Assembly: GCA_963930775.1 (NCBI GenBank)
Contig: OZ005689.1
Span: 5,270,001 to 5,334,000, forward strand
Length of the DNA: 64,000 nt
From: Cliona cf. orientalis
Taxonomy: Eukaryota; Porifera; Demospongiae; Clionaida; Clionaidae
Reading direction: 5' to 3'
In this document: positions 1 to 12,273 of the stretch, in pieces
Layout: every line of letters begins with the position of its first letter
How positions within the stretch are numbered: position 1 is the stretch's first letter
Position numbers and translations under genes: made by a program
Notes under the pieces: generated by a model
The model's database searches: none
What the model was told of the DNA's origin: nothing
The model's input: the letters and a program-made list of their open reading frames with translations, nothing else

Positions 1-283
1 CGAGAAAGGAATTTTGACATGATTTACCAAACTCGGACACAATTCAAATAATTATTAGTACCTCTCGGGCCACTGTAGGTGGTATAGAGGCATTTACACA
101 CTCACATCAACATAATCTTTGTTCCTGATTCTTCTGACCATGTACTGACAGTGCCTATACATGTGAACCACAAAATTTGAATAGATCTGCTAATAAAATT
201 ATCAGCAATCATGCACATGTAGCTGGAAAATCAGGGGGGGGGGAGATGAATTTGTATATGCATGTGCACAGGCTCTTAATTAC

Positions 284-3200
284 CTGACGAACACAATAAT
301 TATGAATAGGACCCCCAGAAACATGTAGCCTATGTTGCTCCATATGTTATTGAATGCGGTGAAGGGTCCAACAGGATGGGCACACTTGAAGTTGTAGTAG
401 CAAGTGTCCTGGTCTCCACTACGGTCCAAGATCTATATTATGAGAGAGAGAGGGAAGGAGGGTGAGGGAGGGGGAGAGAGGGAGAAAGAGAGACAGAGGG
501 TGAGGGGGGGAAGGGGGTGGGTAGGTGAGGGGAGAGTACAGTATATATCATGCAAAGTAAAGGGCTAACTGTGCTTACCTTTTGCTCTGAGAATACAAGC
601 TGAAGAGCTGGCAGTGCATAGAAAATTCCAACAGTCACTGTATTCCTATAGAATTAGACATTGCAACTATACAAGTTTGTATTATTACCCAATCAATAAT
701 CAATAAGGCTCTATGGTACAAACGTGCAACACTGAAATGCTGGAATGGGCCTGGGGACCGCTAGTCATTATCTTCCTTGTGGGGTTGCGAAGATTGTGGG
801 AACGGAAAATGGAAAACAGTGCAGTCTAGCCTCAAGCACCTATCCATATGCATGTGCATCTGTGACCAAAAGTAAATATACTCTGGCTGTGATAGACAGC
901 CATGATGCAAGTACTTATACTGTACTGAACGTACATCGCAAAATTTTCATTGTTTCGGACAGCTTGATCAGTACAAAAATTAAACACGAAAATATGTAGA
1001 TCGAGCATGCTGAGCACTATAATATAATAGATAGACACAGAGGACAAGGGATCTATAGTATTTAGCATCCCGATGATCCCGAGCTGTGACACCCGAGCGT
1101 AGTGAGGGATGTTAAATATTGTGGATCCCATTGGCCGAGGTGAGCTAAGTTATTTAGAGTTTTACAACTGTTGCTATTATAGTAGTATAGTTATTTGCCT
1201 TGGAGTTCTCATAATACCATGGATCCTATTGGCCAAAATTTACAATTAACTAAGTAAATTTTTTATAAGTAACTAAGTAAAATCTACAAGTAACTAAGCT
1301 ACTTAGTTACCTCCTATTGACCAATCAGATTACAGGAAAGTGGCAGTAAAATTCTAAAGACTAGTAGATCCTTCATACATGCAACTTAAGGACATCTGTC
1401 CATCCCAGCCATATTAGAAAATTTAATCTTGGGGGGGAGGGACCTCCATACTTTCAATCAAGTAAGACCCATTTTCGTTCAACAACCTTTACCTACAGTA
1501 ACTGTGGATAGACTAAACAAAGGTCATTGGGCAAAGATATTCAGGATGTGCTCTTATTAATAATCTTATTAACGTACCAGCTATAGACATGGTACGGCAT
1601 TTCGTCACCAGATGTGGTATTACCAGAATCTGATGTGGTGTTACCAGAATCTGATGTGGTGCTACCAGAATCTGATGTGGTGTTACCAGAATCTGATGTG
1701 GTGTCCCAATCGGAGTTCGTCGATGGTTGTAACAACGGTGTCCTCTCAGGCTCAGGATTGTGGTCAAACACGCAAATCTCTGGCTGCGACACTGGTTTAA
1801 TGCTCCGACAGCAGATGCATCCCAGGGGATTCTTTGTGCACCTATAGTGAGGATTGTGTGTGCATGTGTGCATATGTGTACATTAGGTAAATTGCCGGCT
1901 ATCAGAGGGGCGTGGGTGATCATAGGGTAGGCCAATGATGAGAGGGAGTCATGGGCCAACAAGATAGTTACAAAATCTTAATTGGGGTACATTTGGCCAT
2001 GCATCTTGTGCACCCTTACAACTATAGCCCCATTTATACGTACCAAATCAGTAAACTGAACCGAATTAAGCCGCGTTTACACGCATGCGCTTGACCCGAG
2101 TTAAGATATTCATAGCCCACTACTATGCACGTAACCCACTTCTAATCCACATCAGGATGTGGGTTACAACCCAGATCAACTAATTCGGCTTACAAGTGGA
2201 TTAGCGTGTCTACACATAAGCGAGTTACGTAGTTTAACGCGGATCCTGACCTGAGTTAAGGCCTACGTGTAAATGGGGCTTATAACGTGCATGTGTGTGT
2301 GTATGCAGGTGAGTATGTGCATGTACATACTGGGGACTGCACTCTGTAATGTCCTCAGTTGCCTGTGCTTGCTGGTCCTCTGGGACGGAGTCAGTGCGGC
2401 GTATGATGCACGTGAAGGGGCGTATTGGTACACACAGCACACAGCAATGTGAATTTGTGGAATCGTTTACACATGCACAGCAACATGAAGGTTTGGATTC
2501 ATGACCATCAGTCCGGCGGTGACAGCACTTCTTGAACTGGAACGGAATGCAACACGGCTCCAACCGGCTAAAGGGTGTGTGTGCATGAGAGTTTTGTTGC
2601 ATAATCATATACACATGTAATGACAGCTTTAAGATAAGGACAGATATATATTTTATATGTGCATGCATGAGTGTAGAATGGACCTTTAGTATATAATACT
2701 ATGTCAGTTATCAATTTCAATAGGTATATATTATTATATGAAAAACTTGACCACATCCCCAGTAGTTCTAATGGTGCATGTGGTAAAAGGTCGTCAATAT
2801 ACACATCGATGCCGGCGCCTCAATTACAGAGATGACCAACGGTCGACCTTGATAGGGACAAATTTCGATGCTTCAATCACAGGACACGAATTCGACAGCA
2901 CAGTACAGCTTCCAAACTTCAGATTGATTGTGGCACGATGCGTGCTATACATCATAGCGCAAGGCTAATCCACAGGAATACGTCAGCCAAGAGAAAACAT
3001 AAAGTTCGGCTAGAGTATTACTTGTCGGAGAAAGTAGCACTCAGCTTTTAATGTATTAACTGTAACTTAATCTATGATTCTGTGAATTTTCAGGTCTCAG
3101 AAGTGTTCTGTAAAGGCTCTGAATTTTAGTGCTATGACAACATAGGTTACATCATAATTACATCATAATATTTACCTAATAACCGCAAAAAAGTAAATAA

Positions 3201-6200
3201 TTGCTACTGTAAAGTTGCTAATGCCTTCTGACCAATACAGTATTTTGGGCAAGGATGCATTTATACTGATTCAAAAGCATTCTCCAACTTACCATGCATA
3301 GCCGCAGCAGACCACGAAGGCCAGACAGCAAAAGACGATGCAGATACCAACAGGCAGCATCATCGCCCGAACATACTCATGAGCTGTGGGAGATTGTAGA
3401 GGAATTATTTTGTTGCCTGTGAAATGGACTGCCAACGTGTACTAATGCTTACTTGGATTCATGTGGCCAATCTTGATGTTAATAGTTCGTTTTGGATTAC
3501 CTATTCAGAAATCCAGGAAAAAGGTTAATGTACATGTACAGTAACTGTTAGTTTGTTCGATCTTAACACATAGCTTATCTAATTCTGATATCTTCTATAT
3601 GAGTTGGGACACATAATGTATGTTACAGGTGTACAGGGCTAGAAATAAGACTCATTTTTTGGTCAGACATCGTTAGGACACAGTACAAGACTTTGTGGAG
3701 TTGCATGGGGAATTTGATCGGTCATTTCAACAATTTGGTCGGAAAATGTCCGATGACCAGCTGTTATTTCTAGCTCTGGGTGTACTCACTGGACTGGTTT
3801 GTGTAGCAGAGGGAGTGATCATCAGCTGCGACAAGGACCAGCAGAAATTCACGATCTGAGACAGAATCGGCCTGCAAAGGTATGTATAGATATGATGTGA
3901 AAACCCCACCTCTTGCATAGTTATCAGGGGTTGATATATACAATGGTTAGTTCTTTGTGGGGGGGGGGGGGGGGGGGGGGCTGGTCATCAACTGGTGGTT
4001 CTTCAGGACTGGAGGGGTGGGAGTCAGACATGGTCCAGTATACTTTCTCTAGTATGTACACTTTCATATTATAATAATAGGGAGGGGGAATCAATCTGGG
4101 GAGGGGGGTCAGGAAATCCCTGTGCTCCCCACCCTCTAAAAGAATCACCACATGACATCTCTCATCTACTCCAGTGGCAGATTCAGGGTGGTTCCTAGGG
4201 TTCCATGGAACCCCCCTTTGGGCTGCACCTAGCACTAAGAAGCACTGATGATAGGCTATGAAGTACTGATTGATAGGCTAATGGAACCCCCCTCACTGTC
4301 TACAGAACTAAGTAAACTACTGCTATGGCTCACCTTGGCATGCTTTAGCAAAAAAGTTGTTCAAAAACTGATCGATTGGACTAGTAGGATTGATAGTTTC
4401 TCTCAAAAACGAGCGAAATGGGCGTGGGTTTTCCCCAAAGTGGGCGTGGCTTCAAAAATTTCGCACGCGCTTTGCACGCAACTGTACTATTGGAACCCCC
4501 CTTCAAGAAATCCTGGATCCGCCACTGTACTCCCATGCAATCTTACACTGATAGTGAAAAATGCTGATGTTGTCATAGTCTGGTAGATCCCCTTGCTGCG
4601 TACATTCTTGAAAAGATCATCAACTGGACACTAGAGTCAAAAAAAACAACAACAAAGAATAATGATAACACGACTTTATGACTAGAGCATCTAGTCGAAA
4701 ACTTTGGCAACTTTATCAAACAGTTAACAATAGAGCATCTTTATTAGTTTCCAAGACAGTATTTAATAATGAAGCACTGTCGTGCTAAATCCTAGACACA
4801 TTGCAATAGCTAGCTTATATGTTGCATACCGTATAGCTGGAAAATTTGGCGGTTTGGCGGTACAACCGCCAAATTAAAATACGTATGGCGATCCCGTACC
4901 GAACTGCCAAATTTAAATCCGCCAATATTCTTGCAATAGCGATTTTGGGCTTAACCGCCAAATTTAATTCCTGTCAATATTTCCAGCTATACGGTATAAT
5001 AAGGTAACTAAAACATGCTTACAGTATTGTCTTGAATGGATACGATTGTACAGCCGTAAGTCTCTGAGCTAGCTTCCACCGTCACCAATTCAACATCAGT
5101 TGGAATTTTGTAATAATAGACCTGCACACATTGAAAGTACAGTGTATAATACACGCACATTATATTATACCATAGTGTCGTGGGTAAGCACCTATGGGCC
5201 GCGACTTAAACATAGTTCACTATTTTGCCCCGCATTGGCGCTTATAATTAATACCCGGGATATATGTCCATACGTTTGTATAGAGAGCTCTTCCATTGAC
5301 CCCTTGAAATGAGCTACATGGGTGCTCACTTAGGAGTGGGCGCTTGCCCAGGACACTACAGTAATGAGCTAATAATATTATTATGCATACATTGAAAGTA
5401 CAGTGTATAATACAGGCACATATACCGTAGTGTCGTGGGTAAGCACCTATTGGCACTTAAGTATAACTCACTATTTGGCCTGCATGGGTGCTTACCTGCG
5501 ATATTTCCATACGTTTGTACAGAAGCTGTTCCATTGACCCTTTGAATTCGAAATGAGCTATATATACATGGGCGCTTACCCAGGAGTAGGTGCTTGCCTG
5601 GGACACTACGGTAATCAACTAATTATTATTATTTATATATAGCATACCTGTGGTGTCGCATGGCCCACATCAGTGGAATAAGTCTCATTAGTCCTGTGAT
5701 TAATTATTAATCAGTGTTACAAATTAAAATATGCTGTTTTGCTTGTGATAATTACCTACTGATCCCAATGATAAATTGATTTACTGTAGCATTACAATCA
5801 TCATACTAATAATTTTCATTCCACTCCCAGGGTTTAATCTATATACGTACGTAGGGGGGAATCTTCCCCTCCCCCCTTCATGGCCAGGCTGTTTTCCCCT
5901 TTCAGAGTTAGTAAATATCATAGTCGGTAGACTCTATAAGTAGGGATGGCCTGGATATGCCATATATGTAATACAAAACAAAACAATAATAACTCAGAGC
6001 AGGAAGATTTTTAAGATTTTTGACTTACATATTCATGATCTACGCCAGAATATCTATCTATCAAGCCCTGAACCATCCATAGAAACAATCAGGTATGCCT
6101 GAACTAGCTGTTTTTAAAATTGTAAAGAAAGTGCATTTTCTCATTCTTTCTTTTTCATTACCAGGGCTAACTCAAGACTCCCTGGGCCGCTCACCTTGGT

Positions 6201-9200
6201 TCGAGTATAAATCCACTCCATTTTGTAGCGCGCACGTCTGTGGCACGCTAGTTTTGTGGTATCATGACAGCGATTTAATCGTGGGTTGAGTACAACACAT
6301 TTTGAGAGTGGGCGTGTCGGATTCGCCATCTTGTCATATAATGCGCATGCCCACAATGTGTTACCATGGTGAAGTCATGTGACAGGAGTCAGTGGCGCTG
6401 CGCGCGTGATGGTGTGTACACGAGCGCTAACGCAGAGCGCTCGAGCTGAAAGAAGGCGCTAGAGCGCTAGATCGTGAAAAACTTAGTCAGTCTTAGAGGC
6501 CAGTAAGTTTATTGTTGATAGTAGCTTCTCTGAGTCTGGGAACGAGGATAGTCACTGAGCTGACTGTTCTAGAGCTCAGGGGCCGCGCCTGTGCCCGGGG
6601 TGCGGCTGCAATACGATGCTAGATAACAACGAACTAATGAGGGGTGTGGCTACGACTATTGCGCACTCGCTATCCTGGATAGGGTAGAGAAGGAAAGATA
6701 GCACTATCACCAACAAAACGAGCAGCACTAGATTGCAAATAATTATGCCACCTATAAGTAAGACAGACTCAAGTACAACCTACACTGCTACAGAAAGACC
6801 CCTTACCCATGTCTCCACCCACCTCAGTTAGTGCATGCGGGATGCAAATACCAAGTACATGTACCGGTGTGTATAGCTGGTAGAGAGTGGACAATGGCAC
6901 ATGCCATCACTGGATGAGGATGATAATTTATATAAAAAGTACTATAAATACATGACACGTAAATGGCATCTAATGCATCATAGAAGGCATTCTCCTTGCA
7001 TCCTGCTTTTTGATTTGAAGATCCATGTAAAAATTGTGTGAAACAGAATTATGAATACGCAATACTTACATCGTCCATAACTACCTCTTAAAGATTCTGG
7101 TTTATACTTAATTATGATAATCCTTTAAAAGTTGATGTCTTGGTGTGGTCTGAAAATTATTAGAAATCTTAGCCACCATCTGAAGACAGCTTTTAGATCG
7201 ACAACAAAAGTTGGAATTGCTTAGAGTGGTGCTGTGTAACTTCCATGTGGATGCACCCCTGGCCCACCAACTGAACGAGATTCAGAATGGTATATACTTA
7301 CATTGCCCCTGCCTCGTGGCAAGTGGTGAAGGATTATATATACATACATGCATAAACACAATTATTTGCAAGGCATCCGTTAACTGCATGCAGCTGCCTC
7401 TGTCTGGAAATATCCTACCCTACTACATGAGTTAATGGGAAAACCATGTCAGATGGTATTGATGCATGAATTATCCTAAAGAGGAATAAAAAAAAGAACA
7501 GAAACAAGCATAAAAAACAATGTAATTGAAAGATGAAGTAGGGATGGCAGGGTCAAAAAATACACAAACAAGATTTATAGGGATAATCATATCCACTATA
7601 CACCCCTACGCTTGCTTTTTGAGTAGCTAGGTGCAGGAATTAAGCTAACAACCCAGTCATGATCAAAACTGATTATCCTCCCATCCCCTATATGAGGATA
7701 GTGAATTTCTCCTGCATGCATACAATAATATTTGAATTAGTCTAAGGATAGCACCAATGGGTCACCATCGACAGGTGCATGATAAGAGAAAAGCAAGCAT
7801 AGGGATGTATAGTGGATGTGATTATCCCTACAAATCTTGTTTGTGTACTTTCTGACCCTGCCATCCCTACTTCATCTTTCAATTACATTGTTTTTTATGC
7901 TTGTATTATAATATTATGCTGGATATCATAGAGTCGGTAGACACTATAAGTAGGGATGGCCCGGATATGCCATATATGTAATACATTACAAATTCCAAAA
8001 TATCTCAAAATAGGTAATTTTGTGAAATTTCTAAGTGTGAAAATCAGAATCTCCAGCAAATTATGCATCTGGCAAGACCAAGATCATTCATCAAAACAAT
8101 TATACATGCCAGAACCAGGTGTTTGAAAAAATAGCCCATTTGTCAATCTTTCTTTCTTTCTTTTTCATTATCAGGGCTAACTCAAGACTGCCTTGATCGC
8201 TCGTCTTAGTTTGGGTATAAATCCACTCCATTTTGTAGCGCGCAGTGCAGTATCACGCTAATTTTCCGTTATCTTGACAGCTACGTAGTCGTGGTTGTGT
8301 ACCCGCTTGTTAACGATTGAGTAGCTATATTATAGCTATGTATGCATGGGGTGCAAAAATAATGTGACTGAATCAAAGCTGATCGACTATCCTGAGCCTC
8401 CCACATGCACATCAAGAACACTCACCGAAGGATAGCACAAACAAGTCGACAACAATAAGTGTATTATAATCGAGAAAAGCAAGCGTAGGGATGTATAGTG
8501 GATGTGATTATCCCTACATTGAATCTTGTTTGTGTACTTTTTGACCCGCCATCCCTACTTCATCCTTCAATTTTATTCAATTGTTTTTATACTTGTAATA
8601 ATATGTCATCAAGGGCTTATATATCCCTAAAGCCCTTGATAATATCATATTATTCACATACATGATCAACTAGCCAACATCCAAGCTAATCCCATAATGC
8701 TGATATATTTCCAAGGTCTTGAAACATTACTTCTAGAAAATAAACCTAATCATGACTCCACCAAAAGCATAATGTTTATTGTGACGAAATTTACAAGTAT
8801 ATTCATCACAACCCTTGTTGTGGTTCAGACCTAGGTAGCCAAAATTTAATATGGCCCACTAAATCAATCAATCTTGATGTGTAGTCACATGTAAGGGAAA
8901 GTCCCAGGGAACTCCCCCTCCTGGGCCACCACTACAAACAGGTACTACTGCCCTCAGAGGGTTTTCAAGTCAGTTGTCCAGTGGTGGAAAGGGTAAATAG
9001 GCAGTGGCTCTCATGTATTATAGTTATACTACGAGTCACAATTAAAGGATTTCAGTTGACAGAAATAGGTGCCATTCCCTTACTTTTCCTAGGCAACTGA
9101 CCTGCAAAGCACAGTATGCAGTGGTCATTGTTAGGCATAAAAGCAACTACAACAAACTACACCAATTGTACTAATCAAGGCTGACATGTGCTGTGATCAA

Positions 9201-10827
9201 CATCTTGTACTTTAAGTGGGTATTACGTTAATGTATAGTGCAGGTGGTACTATGGTGGCCTGGCCTGCTCACCTACATGTGATTGCAGATTCATTTACTC
9301 GCGTATTATCTACATCATCCTCCCGGAACGCGTTTGCATGTAGTTCAATGCTCCTGTCTAATCTACTCCTGATATTATGCATGCTTCATTCAGAGATTCA
9401 AATACGTAGAAACTTTCATGCAGGGAATGAAAACATTCCAGGGTACAACATGCATGCACAAAAACATATCCTACTACATACTCACACTCACTGTCATGTA
9501 CCATAGTGTCCCAGGCAAGCACCCACTCCCGGGATAAGCGCCCATGTACCTCATTTCAAGGGGTCAATGTAGCAGCTTCTATACAAACATATGGAAATTA
9601 TGTCCCAGGTACATAAGCACCCATGTGGGCCAAAATCGCGACGTATGTTACCCATGGGCACTTACCCAGGACACTATGGTATAATACTACTATGAACCCT
9701 TGTACTACTATAACAATAATTGTCAAATGTCGTAACACTATCACTTCATTCACCGGCCCCCACCCACAATTGAGATTAATGAGTGTCCTCACCCTAGTTT
9801 AAAGTCCAGCTCTGGCTCAACTTCTATGGTGAAGGTAATAGTGTCGTTAGAACTGGTGAACGCATCGATGTAGAAGAGTGGCATGTTGTCAGCCGTGAAG
9901 TTGTTTACGGTACACATCGTATGGCTCACATTCAGCAGCGAAGTTGAGCTACATGTGTATGTGAGAGGGGGGAGGGAGGGAGGGGGGAGAGGGCGAGGGA
10001 GAGGGGGGAGGGGGAGAGGGAGGGAGGAAGAAGGGAGAAAAGAGAGAGTTTAATAGCTAGATAGTGAGAGGGGATAAACAACGCTAAAAGACTACAAACT
10101 GCGACACACTTGTAGCTCAGCGGTGCATTCCAAGACACAAATCCGTCATCATCATTGTCCCTGGCCGTGAATACAACTCGCTTGGAGGTGTTGCTACTCT
10201 CGGCGGCAATGTTGGTTGAAATCCTGAAACCCTGTGACAAACAAGTATTAAATATAATGCAAACATGATGCAGGTCTATGCTAGTATAAATCTCCCATAA
10301 ACCAGACCCTCACACTCTGCAGTGTTTAGTTAATGTTCTTTCAGGATTGCTGCCAAGTGTGAGGGTGTGTCTGGATCCTGAATGAACCGTAGGGGCGGGT
10401 GATATATAATCTATGAATGAACTAAATACTGTGGAGTGTGAAGGTCTAGCTGGCTTGTGATAAATCTATGCATAATAGATCAACTATAGCCTAGCTGGAG
10501 TAGGCCCTAAAATGTTTGTATATAAATAGAGCTCCACTTAGAAGTTTTCTATTATACGGTTACGTAATAAAGTGCGATGGGCAAATTAACAGCTATTGAC
10601 TGGCTTACTGTGGCATTTATCTTGTTAGTATGTTCACAGAGGGAGAGGTTTGACATGACAGTGATCAGCGTGCTGCTGTAGAGCGATACCGTAGAAGGCA
10701 GCTGTTTGCAGGGAAGTAGGTCCACCGTGGTTTGTGAGAACTGCCGGCTTAACACTGATGATGATTCCACATGGTGACAGCAGCAGATAATTGCTAGAAG
10801 AAGAACGAATCTAGCCCCCATCATCAT
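284..10827 (-). CDS. SIDT: SIDT-A: SID-1 family transmembrane protein, N-terminal and central part (gene continues off left edge)
   Basis: Fourteen exons with compatible phases read on the minus strand: 10591-10827, 10110-10231, 9793-9948, 9273-9353, 5648-5693, 5023-5121, 4547-4630, 3790-3871, 3453-3500, 3293-3383 (alternative acceptor extends to 3416), 2331-2567, 1578-1841, 579-645 and 284-432. They give about 588 codons. Exon 1 encodes a signal peptide (MMMGARFVLLLAII). Exons 1-9 form an ectodomain with N-glycosylation sites (NLS, NAT, NVS, NFT, NDT) and the family motifs VYYYKIPTDV and YQTMTTSAFF. Exon 10 is the first membrane helix. Exons 11-12 form a long Cys-rich and Ser/Thr-rich cytosolic loop. 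Exons 13-14 carry the helix-2/3 signature CYYNFKCAHPVGPF. This family (C. elegans SID-1, vertebrate SIDT1/2) is associated with dsRNA and cholesterol uptake at plasma or lysosomal membranes. The C-terminal channel exons lie outside the window. Family assignment is firm; orthology and transport activity are inferred. Confidence 0.88.
441..530 (+). repeat. GA-rich low-complexity tract (intronic)
   Basis: Purine-rich (GAGGGA)-type tract in the SIDT-A intron between its last two visible exons. On the coding minus strand it reads as about 90 nt of pyrimidines ending next to the acceptor of exon 284-432, so it acts as, or lies beside, an unusually long polypyrimidine tract. Confidence 0.85.
1612..1702 (-). 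repeat. In-frame 21-bp minisatellite in a SIDT-A exon
   Basis: Four to five near-identical 21-bp units inside exon 1578-1841 encode a repeated TTSDSGN heptad in the predicted cytosolic loop between membrane helices 1 and 2. Unit differences are single bases. The length is a multiple of three, so copy-number change would keep the frame. Confidence 0.85.
2746..3215 (+). mobile_element. Inverted-repeat element, CATCCCCAGTA family (truncated)
   Basis: Starts with TTGACCACATCCCCAGTA and ends in a shortened GCTACTG. The same internal sequence recurs at 54,217-54,709 with both ends intact, at 15,433 in the opposite direction, and partly at 53,420-53,712. The SIDT-B duplicate (near 29,270-29,320) lacks it, so it inserted after the duplication or was lost there. 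No coding capacity. Confidence 0.7.
3959..3980 (+). repeat. Poly-G tract (G22), intronic
   Basis: Uninterrupted run of 22 G in the SIDT-A intron upstream of exon 3790-3871 (poly-C on the coding strand). The equivalent intron of SIDT-B has G20 and G30 runs. Confidence 0.9.
4172..4527 (+). mobile_element. Short inverted-repeat element, hAT-like ends
   Basis: Ends CAGTGGCAGATTCAGG and CCTGGATCCGCCACTG are inverted repeats resembling hAT termini. The flanks repeat TACTC on each side. The SIDT-B intron has the uninterrupted sequence at about 30,150-30,160 (an empty site). It lies 20 nt from the SIDT-A exon 4547-4630 and encodes nothing evident. The 5-6 bp duplication is shorter than the 8 bp usual for hAT, so the superfamily is uncertain. 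Confidence 0.72.
4829..4994 (+). mobile_element. TA-duplicating MITE, CCGTATAGCTGG ends
   Basis: A 166-bp element with 15-bp inverted ends (CCGTATAGCTGGAAA and its complement) flanked by TA on both sides. The SIDT-B intron carries the empty site near 30,465. TA duplication fits the Tc1/mariner-like class. Non-coding. Confidence 0.8.
5170..5611 (+). mobile_element. Tandem pair of CCATAGTGTC-ended MITEs
   Basis: Two units (about 5,170-5,352 and 5,425-5,611) each start near CC(A/G)TAGTGTCGTGGGTAAGC and end near CAGGACACTAC(A/G)G. The flanking sequence between them repeats the left flank, so one MITE plus flank was duplicated in tandem. SIDT-B has a single unit at the same intron position (30,648-30,810). 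Confidence 0.68.
5919..7913 (+). mobile_element. Non-autonomous composite element, TAGGGATGG family, copy 1
   Basis: Begins CATAGTCGGTAGACTC, followed by GTAGGGATGGCC, and ends in the complementary ATCCCTACTTCATC region plus a T-rich tail. The right part is a foldback whose arms lie at about 7,498-7,615 and 7,795-7,913. No long ORF. SIDT-B lacks the whole 5,919-8,595 block, which shows it is an insertion. The internal part resembles copies at 7,927 and 12,274. Confidence 0.7.
7927..8595 (+). mobile_element. Non-autonomous composite element, TAGGGATGG family, copy 2
   Basis: Shorter member directly following copy 1, with the same left start (CATAGAGTCGGTAGAC) and same right end (TTTTTATACTTG). 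It keeps only the right foldback arm (about 8,464-8,595). The uninterrupted sequence in SIDT-B lies near 31,650. Confidence 0.68.
9501..9679 (+). mobile_element. TA-flanked MITE, CCATAGTGTC ends
   Basis: Ends CCATAGTGTCCCAGG and CCAGGACACTATGG are inverted repeats flanked by TA. The SIDT-B intron holds the orthologous copy (32,660-32,834), so this insertion predates the duplication. Confidence 0.78.
9961..10050 (+). repeat. GA-rich low-complexity tract (intronic)
   Basis: (GAGGGA)-type tract just upstream, on the coding minus strand, of the SIDT-A exon 9793-9948 acceptor. SIDT-B keeps a longer version at 33,103-33,260 in the same place. Confidence 0.85.
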
Positions 10828-11022
10828 TCAGTCAGCATTCAGCTAGCTTCGAGCCAAATATGGATGGGCGTTGTCCCTCACATAGCGCATGCGCGCGCCT
10901 CCCTCCAAACAGATCCGGGAAAGGGCTTCAGTGCGGAATCTCTCTAGCACAGCAGTGCGCTGCTACGCTGTAGCTACTACTGACTATATGTCGGCTGACC
11001 ACGAGCAGACATCGATAATGAT
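10828..11022. promoter_or_regulatory. Candidate bidirectional promoter between SIDT-A and GTPase copy 1
   Basis: About 195 bp separates the SIDT-A start codon (minus) from the first ATG of the divergent GTPase (plus). It is GC-richer than the surroundings, with GCGCATGCGCGCGC and no clear TATA box. The paralogous spacer at 34,080-34,326 keeps the central part. Promoter activity is inferred from the geometry only. Confidence 0.4.
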
Positions 11023-11640
11023 ATGGCAAATGGAAGCGCTCATTATGACCTAGCTATTAACCACTACTGCAAGTGAAGATGTCCTCCAAAAATGGAAAGA
11101 CGTCACTTAGTAGCTACAGAGCGAAAAATGATCCTAGCAGTCATTGGAAGGTCTGGAACCGGAAAGACAACTTTAATCAACAACATGCTTGGCGTTGAAT
11201 GTGAAAACGATGGTGGAGGAGCAACTACTGCTATTCATTCCCATGGCAACGATGTCGAAGGTGTACAAATCGCAATGTTTGATACACCAGGCTTGGGTAT
11301 GCCAGATCAAAGTGAAAAGCATGTCTTTGTTGATCTGCAAAAGATAACCGAGAAGAAGGTTGATGCACTACTCTATTGCCTGAGCATTCTTCCCAATTCA
11401 AAATTGGATGACGTGGAACTGAAAAGCATTAAGTTGTTGACTCGAGTATTTGGAAAAAACACATGGGAGAAAACAATCATCGTATTGAATTTCACGTTTG
11501 CAAATGTCATGCTATAGAAATGAATGACAATGACAGTTAATGACATGATACAAAAGGTATGCAACGGAGTTTCAAGACACACTCCAGCGCATTGGTGTCA
11601 ATTCTACTGTCTCGAGCTCCATGCATAAATGATTCACAAG
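11023..11640 (+). pseudogene. AIG1/IMAP-like GTPase, copy 1 (disrupted)
   Basis: The first ATG (11,023) opens the same N-terminus as the copy at 34,327 (MANGSAHYD) but meets a stop within 16 codons after a small TAGCT-like insertion. From 11,092 the frame reopens through a P-loop (GRSGTGKT), switch region (DTPGLGMPD) and the TFANV strand, then ends at 11,517. Further downstream another frame keeps a C-terminal piece (YATEFQDTLQRIG) related to the full-length GTPase at 60,942. At least three indels versus copy 2 make a functional product unlikely. P-loop GTPases of this kind bind GTP; the role here is unknown. Confidence 0.75.
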
Positions 11641-12273
11641 ATACTGATGAAGATTCACAATGTCATGATATAATATTATTATAGGCATCGTGACAAGCCA
11701 CATACACATAGCTAATCAGATTCTAATACTATAAAATACTATAATACTATAACATAGCTGCAATCCAAGCTGGATAACGTCGACAGCTATATATTATCAG
11801 ATGAAATGAGGTGGGATATCAATATTTAATTTACAAAGAAATACTGAAAGAGAGGATACATACTCCAACTGTAGAGAAGCAATTTGCAAGAACCCTTGCA
11901 TGCATGGAGTATAATTATAATAATATTATTATAGTCTAATTCACGGTTACACTGTATTTATACTGCTATAGATAACATAGGCATTGCTGCACTAACACTT
12001 GCATTATTCATGTTATAGCAAGAATTTAGTCATGTACTATTAATATGATAATAATAACAAGTAGGACCACAGACATGGTAAAACACAGCCAGAACATGAT
12101 TGTATACAATAACTGATGTTCCGGTATATTAATGGAGAGTCACAGGGCTTCTTTACAACAAAGGCTATAATTGTCTGAGCACACAAAGGATATACTAAAG
12201 CAAGTATATAGCCCAACAGGAAACAGACAAAGTTAATTATTACCCATACTTAGTCTAAAGCATAGTGACCAAT
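11641..12273. other. Non-coding duplicated spacer
   Basis: AT-rich, no gene seen. Up to about 11,970 it is paralogous to 34,946-35,230. From about 11,970 it is instead paralogous to 60,463-60,765, upstream of the full-length GTPase, so a duplication boundary lies near 11,970. Confidence 0.6.

Noticed and set aside
438..638. Pro/Ser-rich minus-strand ORF ending in SLPLPHPP-like repeats
   Set aside because: It combines a genuine SIDT-A exon (579-645) with read-through of the adjacent polypyrimidine tract of the intron.
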